Shown piece by piece: positions 8,237 to 16,485 of a DNA stretch of 49,006 bases (its first letter is position 1; each line of letters opens with the position of its first letter). This DNA comes from Streptomyces durocortorensis (GTDB taxonomy: Bacteria > Actinomycetota > Actinomycetes > Streptomycetales > Streptomycetaceae): positions 1 to 49,006 of the forward strand of contig NZ_JAFEUF010000026.1 in NCBI RefSeq assembly GCF_016901035.1, written 5' to 3'. The position numbers were made by a program, and so were the translations under genes. Below the pieces are notes generated by a model, which saw nothing but the letters and a program-made list of their open reading frames with translations, was not told the DNA's origin and did no database searches.

Positions 8237-10018
8237 ATGGACACCCCTCTCTCCACCATCGCCGTCGTCGGCCTCGGCACCATGGGCACCGGCATCGCCG
8301 AGGTCCTGGCCCTGGCGGGCCGCGAGGTCATCGGCATCGACATCAGCGAGGCGGCCGCCGTCGGCGCCGTCGCCTCCCTCGAAGCGTCCACCGCACGGGC
8401 CGTCGCCCGCGGGCGGATCACCGAGCAGGAGCGGGCCGCCGCGCTCGCCCGGTTCCGCACCGGGGACAGCCTCCGGGCCGCCGCCGATGCCGAGCTGGTC
8501 ATCGAGGTGGTGCCCGAGTCGTACGAGATCAAGCAGCAGGTGTTCCGGGAACTCGACGCGATCGTCTCCCCCACCGCGATCCTGGCCACCGGCACCAACG
8601 CCCTGTCGGTGACCCGGCTGGCCGCCGAGTCGCAGCGCCCCGAGCGCGTGCTCGGCCTGCACTTCTTCAACCCGGCGCCCGCGATGAAGCTGGTCGAGGT
8701 GGTCTCCTCGGTGCTGACCGCACCGCCCGCCGTCGAGACCGTCACCGCGCTGGCCCGGGAGCTGGGCAAGGAGCCCGTCGCGGTCGGCGACCGGCCCGGG
8801 TTCGTCGCGGACGGGCTGCTCTTCGGCTACCTCAACCAGGCCGCCGCGATGTACGAGGCGAACTACGCGTCGCGCGAGGACATCGACGCGGCGATGAAGC
8901 TGGGCTGCGGGCTGCCGATGGGCCCGCTGGCCCTGCTGGACCTGATCGGCATCGACACCGCGCGCACGGTCCTGGAGGCCATGTACGCCGAGTCCCACGA
9001 CCGGCTGCACGCCCCCGCCCCCGTCCTCGGGCAGCTCAGCAGCGCGGGCCTGACCGGGCGCAAGGCCGGGCGCGGCTTCTACACGTACGACGCCCCGGGC
9101 GGCCAGGACGTGGTGCCCGACGCGCTGACCCCGGCGGCGGAGAGCACGGCCGGGTCCGGGCGCGAGGTGACGTCGGTCGGGGTCGCGGGCTCCGGGACGA
9201 TGGCGTCCGGCATCGCGGAGGTCTTCGCGAAGGCCGGTTACGGCGTCGTGCTGGCGGCCAGGAGCCAGGAGAAGGCCGAAGTCGCCAAGGGCCGGGTCGC
9301 GAAGTCGCTGGAGCGTTCGGTGGCCAAGGGGCGGCTGAGCGCCGAGGCCCGGGACGAGACGCTGGCGCGGATCACGGCGGCCGGTTCGCTGGACGCGTTC
9401 GCGGAGGTCGACCTCGCCGTCGAGGCGGTCGCCGAGGACCTGGAGGTCAAGCAGCAGCTTTTCGCGGCGCTGGACAAGGTCTGCCGGCCCGGCGCGGTGC
9501 TCGCCACCACCACCTCCTCGCTGCCGGTCGTCGCCATCGCCCGGGCGACCGCACGCCCCGAGGACGTCATCGGGATGCACTTCTTCAACCCGGCGCCCGC
9601 GATGAAGCTGGTCGAGGTGGTCCGCACCGTCCTGACCGCCGACGACGTGCACGCCACGGTCCGCGCGGTGTGCGCGAAGATCCGCAAGCACCCGGTGGAC
9701 TGCGGGGACCGGGCCGGGTTCATCGTGAACGCGCTGCTGTTCCCGTACCTCAACAACGCGATCAAGATGGTCGAGCAGCACTACGCCACGCTGGACGACA
9801 TCGACGCCGCGATGAAGCTGGGCGGCGGCTACCCGATGGGCCCGTTCGAACTGCTCGACGTGGTCGGCCTGGACGTCTCGCTGGCCATCGAGAAGGTGCT
9901 CCACAAGGAGTTCCGCGACCCGGGCCTGGCGCCCGCGCCGCTGCTGGAGCACCTGGTCGCCGCGGGCTGCCTCGGCCGCAAGACGGGGCGCGGCTTCCGC
10001 GAATATGCCCGTCGCTGA
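8237..10018 (+). CDS. 3-hydroxybutyryl-CoA dehydrogenase, tandem-fused double enzyme
   Basis: A 593-residue protein made of two complete 3-hydroxyacyl-CoA dehydrogenases end to end (about 1-290 and 311-593). Each half has a Rossmann NAD(P) site (GLGTMGTGIAEV and GSGTMASGIAEV), the catalytic-region motif HFFNPAPAMKLVEVV, and a C-terminal dimerisation helix bundle ending GLTGRKAGRGFY / CLGRKTGRGF. The family oxidises (S)-3-hydroxybutyryl-CoA to acetoacetyl-CoA reversibly; in reverse it feeds crotonyl-CoA formation and hence the ccr pathway 2 kb away. ATG 8237 is chosen because GGAG is 7 nt upstream; a GTG at 8234 is too close. The two halves share a 47-nt stretch of perfect DNA identity (8658-8704 and 9576-9622). 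Confidence 0.93.
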   Translation: MDTPLSTIAVVGLGTMGTGIAEVLALAGREVIGIDISEAAAVGAVASLEASTARAVARGRITEQERAAALARFRTGDSLRAAADAELVIEVVPESYEIKQQVFRELDAIVSPTAILATGTNALSVTRLAAESQRPERVLGLHFFNPAPAMKLVEVVSSVLTAPPAVETVTALARELGKEPVAVGDRPGFVADGLLFGYLNQAAAMYEANYASREDIDAAMKLGCGLPMGPLALLDLIGIDTARTVLEAMYAESHDRLHAPAPVLGQLSSAGLTGRKAGRGFYTYDAPGGQDVVPDALTPAAESTAGSGREVTSVGVAGSGTMASGIAEVFAKAGYGVVLAARSQEKAEVAKGRVAKSLERSVAKGRLSAEARDETLARITAAGSLDAFAEVDLAVEAVAEDLEVKQQLFAALDKVCRPGAVLATTTSSLPVVAIARATARPEDVIGMHFFNPAPAMKLVEVVRTVLTADDVHATVRAVCAKIRKHPVDCGDRAGFIVNALLFPYLNNAIKMVEQHYATLDDIDAAMKLGGGYPMGPFELLDVVGLDVSLAIEKVLHKEFRDPGLAPAPLLEHLVAAGCLGRKTGRGFREYARR

Positions 10019-10032
10019 ACCGGGAGCCGGGT

Positions 10033-10068
10033 GGGGCGGGCTGCTGGGGCCCTCCGGCGGCCCGCCCC
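10033..10068 (+). terminator. Hairpin downstream of hbd
   Basis: A perfect 9-bp GC stem, GGGGCGGGC (10033-10041) with GCCCGCCCC (10060-10068), begins 14 bases after the hbd stop. It has no U-tract, as is usual for Streptomyces terminators. Confidence 0.6.
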
Positions 10069-10097
10069 CGCAGGCGCGCTCTCCTGCACCGATGCGT

Positions 10098-10110
10098 TAC
10101 GTTCATGCCA
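10098..10110 (+). promoter_or_regulatory. Leaderless promoter of tetR-1
   Basis: The -10 hexamer TACGTT (10098-10103) lies 6 nt before the ATG at 10110, with no ribosome site, so transcription probably starts at the A of the start codon. The paralogous tetR-2 has the same arrangement with TACGTT 7 nt before its ATG. Confidence 0.5.
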
Positions 10111-10928
10111 TGTCCCAGCCCGCCAAGTCACCCCGTGCCACCGCCGCGACCGACGCCCCGGAGACCACCACCGCGGGAACCCGCGCCGCCGCCCAACGGC
10201 TCAAGATGCGCCGCGAACTGGCCGCCGCGGCGATGGAGCTCTTCGCCACGAAGGGCTACGAGGCGACGACCGTCGACGAGATCGCGGGCGCCGCGGGCGT
10301 GGCCCGCCGGACCTTCTTCCGCCACTTCCGCTCCAAGGAAGAGGCCATCTTCCCGGACCACGACGACACCCTCGTCAGGGCCGAGGCCGTCCTGAACGCC
10401 GCCCCCGCGCACGAGCACCCGCTCGACACCGTCTGCCGCGGCATCAAGGAAGTCATGAAGATGTACGCGGCCAAGCCCGCCGTCTCCGTGGCCCGCTACA
10501 AACTGACCCGCGAGGTGCCCACCCTCCGGGAGGCCGAGATCGCGTCGGTGGCCCGCTACGAGCGGCTGTTCACCCGCTATCTCCTGGGTCACTTCGACGA
10601 GCGCGACCACCATGTGGGCAACGACGACCCGCTGCTCGCGGAGGTCGCCGCGTCCGCCGTGGTCACCGCGCACAACCATGTGCTGCGCCGCTGGCTGCGG
10701 GCGGGCGGCCAGGGCGATGTGGAGGCCCAGCTCGACCGGGCCTTCGCCATCGTGCGCGACACCTTCGGCACGGGCATCGGGGCCGGCCGGACCGCGGGGG
10801 CCGAGCCCGAGCGGGCCCCGGCGGCGTCGGTGGCGGCGGACGGCGAGGTGCTCGTCGCCGTGGCGCGTACCGACGCCCCGCTGGACGAGGTCATGCGGAC
10901 GATCCAGCAGGCGCTGAAGGACCGCTGA
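10110..10928 (+). CDS. TetR/AcrR family regulator (TetR-1)
   Basis: A 272-residue TetR-family regulator. The helix-turn-helix spans about residues 30-75: LFATKGYEATTVDEIAGAAG, then VARRTFFRHFRSKEEAIFP. The C-terminal half is all-helical with RYKLTREVPTLREAE, a stretch closely matched in TetR-2 at 48065-48808, as is the tail EVLVAVARTDAPLDEVM. The two are therefore paralogues with a shared ligand-domain type. The gene sits between hbd and the ccr operon, and acyl-CoA metabolites are plausible ligands. From memory, a TetR repressor called AccR controls short-chain acyl-CoA genes in S. avermitilis; orthology cannot be checked here. An in-frame ATG at 10092 is an alternative start but would precede the predicted transcription start. 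Confidence 0.92.
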   Translation: MSQPAKSPRATAATDAPETTTAGTRAAAQRLKMRRELAAAAMELFATKGYEATTVDEIAGAAGVARRTFFRHFRSKEEAIFPDHDDTLVRAEAVLNAAPAHEHPLDTVCRGIKEVMKMYAAKPAVSVARYKLTREVPTLREAEIASVARYERLFTRYLLGHFDERDHHVGNDDPLLAEVAASAVVTAHNHVLRRWLRAGGQGDVEAQLDRAFAIVRDTFGTGIGAGRTAGAEPERAPAASVAADGEVLVAVARTDAPLDEVMRTIQQALKDR

Positions 10929-10951
10929 GGCCGGACGCGGAACCCGCGGGA

Positions 10952-10991
10952 CACGGGGCCGTAAACCGTTCGCGGCCACCACGGCCCCGTG
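10952..10991 (+). terminator. Hairpin downstream of tetR-1
   Basis: An 11-bp perfect stem, CACGGGGCCGT with ACGGCCCCGTG, encloses an 18-nt loop, 23 bases after the tetR-1 stop and just before the following GNAT gene. Confidence 0.6.
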
Positions 10992-11004
10992 GTGGGGTTC
11001 CGCC

Positions 11005-11796
11005 ATGCGAAACGACGACGTACGCGCCCTGTACGACCGCACGATGCGCGAGCACGCCCGTCCCGACGGCCCCGGTGTCCGGGTCGAGCGGGACGGGCCC
11101 CTCGTGCGCCAGGTGGGCGGCCCCGACGACTGGAACGGGGTCGTCTGGTCGTCCCCGGACCTGGACGCGGAGGGGGCCGACGCGGCGATCGGGGCCCAGA
11201 TCGCCCACTGCACCGCGCACGGCCTGCCGGAGTTCGAGTGGAAGCTCTACTCCCATGACCGGCCGGCCGATCTGGGCGACCGGCTGCGGGCGGCCGGATT
11301 CGTGCCGGAGCCGCCGGAGACCCTGCTGGTGGCGCCTGTCGCACCGCTGACCGGGCCGGTCGCGCTGCCCGAGGGAGTCACGCTGCGCCCCGTGACGGAC
11401 GCGGCGGGGGCGGAGCTCATGGCGCAGGCCCACGAGCGGGCGTTCGGCACGGACGGGAGTCGACTCCTGCTCCAGGTCGCGAAGCGGCTGGAGGAGGCCC
11501 CCGAGGACTTCGTGGCGCTCGTCGCCCTGGCGGACGGCGAGCCGGTCAGCTCGGCCCGTATGGAACTCCACCCCGGCACCGGCTTTGCAGGTCTCTGGGG
11601 CGGCGGGACGATCGCCGAGTGGCGGGGCAGAGGCCTCTACCGGGCCTTGGTCGCCCACCGGGCCCGGATCGCCGCCGAGCGCGGCTACCGCTTCCTCCAG
11701 GTCGACGCGACCGACATGTCCGCCCCGATCCTCGTCCGGCTCGGCTTCACGGCGCTCGGGACGACGACGCCGTATGTGTACCGACCCGGCCGGTAA
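11005..11796 (+). CDS. GNAT family N-acetyltransferase
   Basis: A 263-residue protein with an N-terminal region of about 120 residues found in Streptomyces GNATs (DDVRALYDRTMREHARPDGPG) and a C-terminal GNAT domain. The acetyl-CoA loop reads WGGGTIAEWRGRGLYRALVAHR, with the Q/RxxGxG/A variant RGRGLY, followed by RGYRFLQVDATDMSAPILVRLGF. The substrate is unknown. The ribosome site is weak (GGTGGGG, 8 nt before ATG). It is on the same strand between tetR-1 and ccr, but terminator-like and promoter signals on both sides suggest its own transcript. Confidence 0.87.
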   Translation: MRNDDVRALYDRTMREHARPDGPGVRVERDGPLVRQVGGPDDWNGVVWSSPDLDAEGADAAIGAQIAHCTAHGLPEFEWKLYSHDRPADLGDRLRAAGFVPEPPETLLVAPVAPLTGPVALPEGVTLRPVTDAAGAELMAQAHERAFGTDGSRLLLQVAKRLEEAPEDFVALVALADGEPVSSARMELHPGTGFAGLWGGGTIAEWRGRGLYRALVAHRARIAAERGYRFLQVDATDMSAPILVRLGFTALGTTTPYVYRPGR

Positions 11797-11881
11797 CCGC
11801 CTGCCAGCAGGACAGAACGTCTCGTAACGCCCATCGTGTTGCTCATGCGTGCCCACGAGATGACAAGTGAGAGAAATTGTT

Positions 11882-11923
11882 GGCACTGGGTGCCTTGTCA
11901 GGTGTCACGGAGTGCCATACGTT
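11882..11923 (+). promoter_or_regulatory. ccr operon promoter with double 13-bp operator
   Basis: The order is operator 1 GGCACTGGGTGCC (11882-11894), -35 TTGTCA (11895-11900), operator 2 GTCACGGAGTGCC (11904-11916), -10 TACGTT (11918-11923); the -35 to -10 spacer is exactly 17 bp. Operators lie 22 bp apart start to start, two helical turns. The same layout occurs before etfB and the DUF35 gene. A bound repressor would occlude both hexamers. The expected transcript has a leader of about 220 nt, which includes a small GCCCTG/CAGGGC hairpin at 12094-12109. Promoter hexamers are inferred; the repeats are directly visible. Confidence 0.75.
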
Positions 11924-12152
11924 GAAGGTGTCCGGGCGGCCGGCGTGCTGAGACCTCATACGTACGCCGGCTGTCCCCGCAACCACCGTGCTGCGCGCCC
12001 GGACGCCTGCGTCACAGGCACCCTTCTGCTCCACCGAGCAAAGCCGAGCTCCACCTGCCGAACCGACGGCAACACCTCCACACCGCACCGCACGCCCTGC
12101 CAGCAGGGCCCCTCAAGCGTTCCCTCGACGCCGCATCACCGGAGGCAACACC

Positions 12153-13490
12153 GTGAAGGAAATCCTGGACGCGATTCAGTCGCAGGACAGCACCGCCGCG
12201 GACTTCGCGGCCCTGTCCCTCCCCGAGTCCTACCGCGCGATCACCGTGCACAAGGACGAGGCGGAGATGTTCGCGGGCCTCGAATCCCGCGACAAGGACC
12301 CCCGTAAGTCGATCCACCTCGACGACGTCCCGGTCCCCGAACTCGGCCCCGGCGAGGCCCTCGTCGCCGTGATGGCCAGCTCGGTGAACTACAACTCCGT
12401 CTGGACGTCGATCTTCGAGCCGGTCTCGACGTTCGGCTTCCTGGAGCGGTACGGGAGGCTCAGCGAGCTGACCAAGCGCCATGACCTGCCGTACCACGTC
12501 ATCGGGTCGGACCTGGCGGGCGTCGTCCTGCGTACCGGTCCCGGTGTGAACGCCTGGAACCCGGGCGACGAGGTCGTCGCGCACTGCCTGAGCGTGGAGC
12601 TGGAGTCGAGCGACGGCCACAACGACACGATGCTCGACCCCGAGCAGCGCATCTGGGGCTTCGAGACCAACTTCGGCGGCCTGGCGGAGATCGCCCTCGT
12701 CAAGTCCAACCAGCTGATGCCCAAGCCGAAGCACCTCAGCTGGGAGGAGGCAGCCGCCCCGGGCCTGGTCAACTCGACCGCGTACCGCCAGCTCGTCTCG
12801 CGCAACGGCGCCGGCATGAAGCAGGGCGACAACGTCCTGATCTGGGGAGCCAGCGGCGGACTCGGCTCCTACGCCACCCAGTTCGCGCTGGCCGGCGGCG
12901 CCAACCCGATCTGTGTCGTCTCCTCCCCCGAGAAGGCCGAGATCTGCCGGAAGATGGGCGCCGAGGCGGTCATCGACCGCAACGCCGAGGGCTACAAGTT
13001 CTGGAAGGACGAGCGCACCCAGGACCCGAAGGAGTGGAAGCGCTTCGGCAAGCGCATCCGCGAGTTCACCGGCGGCGAGGACATCGACATCGTCTTCGAG
13101 CACCCCGGCCGCGAGACCTTCGGCGCCTCGGTCTACGTCACCCGCAAGGGCGGCACGATCACCACCTGCGCCTCCACCTCGGGCTACATGCACGAGTACG
13201 ACAACCGCTACCTGTGGATGTCCCTCAAGCGCATCATCGGCTCCCACTTCGCCAACTACCGCGAGGCCTGGGAGGCCAACCGCCTCATCGCCAAGGGCAA
13301 GATCCACCCGACGCTCTCCAAGACGTACTCCCTGGAGGACACCGGGCAGGCGGCCTACGACGTCCACCGCAACCTCCACCAGGGCAAGGTCGGCGTCCTC
13401 GCCCTCGCCCCCCGCGAGGGTCTGGGCGTCCGCGACCAGGAAATGCGCGAGCAGCACATCGACGCCATCAACCGCTTCCGCAACGTCTGA
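12153..13490 (+). CDS. ccr: Crotonyl-CoA carboxylase/reductase
   Basis: Catalyses NADPH-dependent reductive carboxylation of crotonyl-CoA with CO2 to (2S)-ethylmalonyl-CoA, the signature step of the ethylmalonyl-CoA pathway and a source of the extender unit ethylmalonyl-CoA for polyketides. The 445 residues form a medium-chain reductase fold: a GroES-like N-terminal part (SSVNYNSVWTSIFEPVSTF, typical of CCR), nucleotide loop WGASGGLGSYATQFALAGGA, and IDIVFEHPGRETFGASVYV. Length and motifs are those of true CCRs rather than short quinone reductases. GTG 12153 is selected for GGAGG 7 nt upstream. It is first in the five-gene operon ccr-ecm-mcl-mch-mcd. Confidence 0.97.
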   Translation: MKEILDAIQSQDSTAADFAALSLPESYRAITVHKDEAEMFAGLESRDKDPRKSIHLDDVPVPELGPGEALVAVMASSVNYNSVWTSIFEPVSTFGFLERYGRLSELTKRHDLPYHVIGSDLAGVVLRTGPGVNAWNPGDEVVAHCLSVELESSDGHNDTMLDPEQRIWGFETNFGGLAEIALVKSNQLMPKPKHLSWEEAAAPGLVNSTAYRQLVSRNGAGMKQGDNVLIWGASGGLGSYATQFALAGGANPICVVSSPEKAEICRKMGAEAVIDRNAEGYKFWKDERTQDPKEWKRFGKRIREFTGGEDIDIVFEHPGRETFGASVYVTRKGGTITTCASTSGYMHEYDNRYLWMSLKRIIGSHFANYREAWEANRLIAKGKIHPTLSKTYSLEDTGQAAYDVHRNLHQGKVGVLALAPREGLGVRDQEMREQHIDAINRFRNV

Positions 13491-13499
13491 GGTTCTCCG

Positions 13500-15512
13500 A
13501 TGAACGAACGTCAGAAGGACCGGCCCTGGCTCATGCGGACGTACGCCGGTCACTCGACCGCCGAGGCGTCCAACGAGCTGTACCGCCGCAACCTCGCCAA
13601 GGGCCAGACGGGTCTCTCGGTCGCCTTCGATCTGCCGACGCAGACCGGATACGACCCGGACCACATTCTCGCCCGCGGCGAGGTGGGCCGTGTCGGTGTT
13701 CCCGTCTCGCACCTCGGTGACATGCGGCGGCTGTTCCAGGACATCCCCCTGGAGCAGATGAACACCTCGATGACGATCAACGCGACCGCCATGTGGCTGC
13801 TGGCGCTCTACCAGGTGGTCGCGGAGGAGCAGGGGGCCGACCCCACCAAGCTCCAGGGGACGACGCAGAACGACATCGTGAAGGAGTACCTCTCGCGCGG
13901 GACGCACGTCTTCCCGCCGGTGCCCTCGCTGCGGCTGACCACGGACATGATCACGTACACGGTCAACCGCATCCCCAAGTGGAACCCGATCAACATCTGC
14001 AGCTACCACCTCCAGGAGGCGGGGGCCACCCCGGTCCAGGAGATCGCGTACGCCATGTCGACCGCCATCGCGGTGCTCGACGCGGTCCGCGACTCGGGCC
14101 AGGTGCCCGAGGAGAAGTTCGGTGACGTGGTCGCCCGCATCTCGTTCTTCGTGAACGCGGGCGTCCGCTTCATCGAGGAGATGTGCAAGATGCGCGCCTT
14201 CGGCCGCATCTGGGACCGCGTCACCCGCGAGCGGTACGGCATCACGAACGAGAAGCAGCGCCGCTTCCGCTACGGCGTCCAGGTCAACTCCCTCGGCCTG
14301 ACCGAGGCGCAGCCGGAGAACAACGTCCAGCGGATCGTGCTGGAGATGCTGGCCGTCACCCTCTCCAAGGACGCCCGGGCCCGCGCGGTGCAGCTGCCGG
14401 CCTGGAACGAGGCGCTGGGGCTGCCCCGGCCGTGGGACCAGCAGTGGTCGCTGCGGATCCAGCAGGTGCTGGCGCACGAGAGCGATCTGCTGGAGTACGA
14501 GGACATCTTCGCCGGTTCGCACGTCATCGAGGCCAAGGTGGACGCCCTGGTCGAGGAGTCGCTGGCGGAGATCGACCGGATCCAGCAGATGGGCGGCGCC
14601 ATGGCGGCCGTCGAGTCCGGCTATCTCAAGTCCGAGCTGGTCTCCTCGCACGCGGCCCGGCGGGCCCGGATCGAGGGCGGCGAGGAGAAGATCGTCGGCG
14701 TCAACATCTACGAGTCCACCGAGCCCAACCCGCTCACCTCCGACCTCGACGGCGCGATCATGACGGTCGACCCCGAGAACGAGGCCCGGGTCGTGGCGTC
14801 CCTGCACGAGTGGCGGGACAACCGCGACGAGGCGCGGGCGTCGGAGGCACTGGCCGCGCTGAAGAAGGCCGCCGCGGGCACCGAGAACATGATGGAAGCC
14901 ACCGTCGAGTGCGCCCGCGCGGGCGTCACCACCGGCGAGTGGTCCTGGGCGCTGCGGGACGTCTTCGGCGAGTTCCGCGCGCCCACCGGGGTCTCCTCGG
15001 CCCCGGTCGCGGTCACCGCCGAACCGGGCAGCACGCTCGCCCTGGTCCGCGAGAAGGTCACCCGGACCGCCGCCGACCTGGGTGTCGGGCGACTGCGTCT
15101 GTTGGTCGGCAAGCCCGGTCTGGACGGGCACTCCAACGGGGCCGAGCAGATCGCCGTACGGGCCCGTGACGCCGGGTTCGAGGTGGTCTACCAGGGGATC
15201 CGGCTGACCCCCGAGCAGATCACCGACGCAGCGCTGGCCGAGGACGTGCACTGTGTGGGGCTGTCCATCCTGTCCGGCTCGCACGCGGAGTTGGTCCCCG
15301 ACGTGCTGCACCGGCTGCGCGAGGCCGGGGCACCGGACATCCCGGTGATCGCGGGCGGCATCATCCCGCCGGCCGACGCCGCCGCACTCATCGAAGCCGG
15401 AGTGGCCGCCGTCTTCACCCCGAAGGACTTCGGCATCACGGAGATCATCGGCCGTATCGTCGACGAGATCCGGAAAGCGAACAAGCTCGACCCTCTGGAG
15501 GTCCCCGCATGA
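13500..15512 (+). CDS. ecm: Ethylmalonyl-CoA mutase, B12-dependent
   Basis: Converts (2R)-ethylmalonyl-CoA to (2S)-methylsuccinyl-CoA; also known as MeaA. In this 670-residue protein the N-terminal 500+ residues form the acyl-CoA mutase barrel (SVAFDLPTQTGYDPDH, MTINATAMWLLALY, FVNAGVRFIEEMCKMRAFGR). The C-terminal cobalamin domain holds GKPGLDGHSNGAEQI, whose DxHxxG motif gives the cobalt-ligating His544, followed by GLSILSGSH and VIAGGIIP. A single-subunit mutase of this size with both domains fits ECM. The start is 9 nt after the ccr stop, behind GAGGTTCTCCG. Its stop overlaps the next start by 4 nt, indicating translational coupling. Confidence 0.96.
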   Translation: MNERQKDRPWLMRTYAGHSTAEASNELYRRNLAKGQTGLSVAFDLPTQTGYDPDHILARGEVGRVGVPVSHLGDMRRLFQDIPLEQMNTSMTINATAMWLLALYQVVAEEQGADPTKLQGTTQNDIVKEYLSRGTHVFPPVPSLRLTTDMITYTVNRIPKWNPINICSYHLQEAGATPVQEIAYAMSTAIAVLDAVRDSGQVPEEKFGDVVARISFFVNAGVRFIEEMCKMRAFGRIWDRVTRERYGITNEKQRRFRYGVQVNSLGLTEAQPENNVQRIVLEMLAVTLSKDARARAVQLPAWNEALGLPRPWDQQWSLRIQQVLAHESDLLEYEDIFAGSHVIEAKVDALVEESLAEIDRIQQMGGAMAAVESGYLKSELVSSHAARRARIEGGEEKIVGVNIYESTEPNPLTSDLDGAIMTVDPENEARVVASLHEWRDNRDEARASEALAALKKAAAGTENMMEATVECARAGVTTGEWSWALRDVFGEFRAPTGVSSAPVAVTAEPGSTLALVREKVTRTAADLGVGRLRLLVGKPGLDGHSNGAEQIAVRARDAGFEVVYQGIRLTPEQITDAALAEDVHCVGLSILSGSHAELVPDVLHRLREAGAPDIPVIAGGIIPPADAAALIEAGVAAVFTPKDFGITEIIGRIVDEIRKANKLDPLEVPA

Positions 15513-16483
15513 CCACGCCCACCACCCCCGTGAACCGGCTGCGCCCGCGCCGTTCGTGCCTGGCCGTGCCGGGCTCGAACCCGCGCTTCCTGGAGAAGGC
15601 CCAGGGCCTCCCGGCCGACCAGGTCTTCCTGGACCTGGAGGACGCCTGCGCGCCGCTCGCCAAGGAGGGTGCCCGCCACACCATCGTGGACGCGCTCAAC
15701 AACGGTGACTGGAGCGGCAAGACCCGGGTCGTGCGGGTCAACGACTGGACGACGCACTGGACGTACCGGGACGTCATCACGGTCGTCGAGGGCGCGGGGC
15801 CGAACCTCGACTGCATCATGCTGCCGAAGGTCCAGGACGCCCAGCAGGTCGTGGCGCTGGACCTGCTGCTGACCCAGATCGAGAAGACGATGGGCTTCGA
15901 GATCGGGAAGATCGGCATCGAGGCGCAGATCGAGAACGCCAAGGGTCTGGTGAACATCGACGAGATCGCCGCCGCCTCGCCACGCCTGGAGACGCTGATC
16001 TTCGGCCCGGCCGACTTCATGGCGTCGATCAACATGAAGACCCTGGTCGTGGGCCAGCAGCCGCCCGGCTACCCGGCGGACGCCTACCACTACATCCTGA
16101 TGCGCATCCTGATGGCGGCCCGTACGCACGACCTCCAGGCGATCGACGGCCCGTTCCTCCAGATCCGTGACGTGGACGCCTACCGCGAGGTGGCCGGCCG
16201 CGCCGCCGCCCTCGGCTTCGACGGCAAGTGGGTGCTGCACCCGGGCCAGGTCGACGCGGCGAACGAGGTGTTCTCGCCCTCGCAGGAGGACTACGACCAC
16301 GCCGAGCTGATCCTCGACGCCTACGACTGGTGCACCTCCGAGGAGGGCGGCAAGAAGGGCTCCGCGATGCTCGGCGACGAGATGATCGACGAGGCCAGCC
16401 GCAAGATGGCCCTCGTCATCGCGGGCAAGGGCCGGGCCGCCGGAATGCAGCGCACGTCCAAGTTCGAAGCCCCGGAGGCCTGA
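15509..16483 (+). CDS. mcl: L-malyl-CoA/beta-methylmalyl-CoA lyase (HpcH/HpaI family)
   Basis: Expected to cleave (2R,3S)-beta-methylmalyl-CoA to propionyl-CoA and glyoxylate, the last step of the pathway. The 324 residues show the citrate-lyase-beta/CoA-ester-lyase signature: RRSCLAVPGSNPRFLEKA, DQVFLDLEDACAPLAKEGAR (metal-binding acidic pair), RVNDWTTHW, IEAQIENAKGLVNIDEIA, and the lid strand KWVLHPGQVDAANEVF. Overlaps ecm by ATGA and is followed 2 nt later by mch, so one operon. Citrate lyase beta or other CoA-ester lyases share the fold; the operon context assigns the substrate. Confidence 0.93.
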   Translation: MTTPTTPVNRLRPRRSCLAVPGSNPRFLEKAQGLPADQVFLDLEDACAPLAKEGARHTIVDALNNGDWSGKTRVVRVNDWTTHWTYRDVITVVEGAGPNLDCIMLPKVQDAQQVVALDLLLTQIEKTMGFEIGKIGIEAQIENAKGLVNIDEIAAASPRLETLIFGPADFMASINMKTLVVGQQPPGYPADAYHYILMRILMAARTHDLQAIDGPFLQIRDVDAYREVAGRAAALGFDGKWVLHPGQVDAANEVFSPSQEDYDHAELILDAYDWCTSEEGGKKGSAMLGDEMIDEASRKMALVIAGKGRAAGMQRTSKFEAPEA

Positions 16484-16485
16484 CC

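Noticed and set aside
11924-12152. Riboswitch or attenuator in the ccr leader
   Set aside because: Only a 6-bp hairpin (12094-12109) and no recognised consensus were found; the operator module is sufficient explanation for regulation.
12012-15311. Long minus-strand open frame opposite ccr and ecm
   Set aside because: It overlaps two strongly supported genes in the opposite direction and its product is low-complexity Arg/Gly/Val-rich sequence without motifs.
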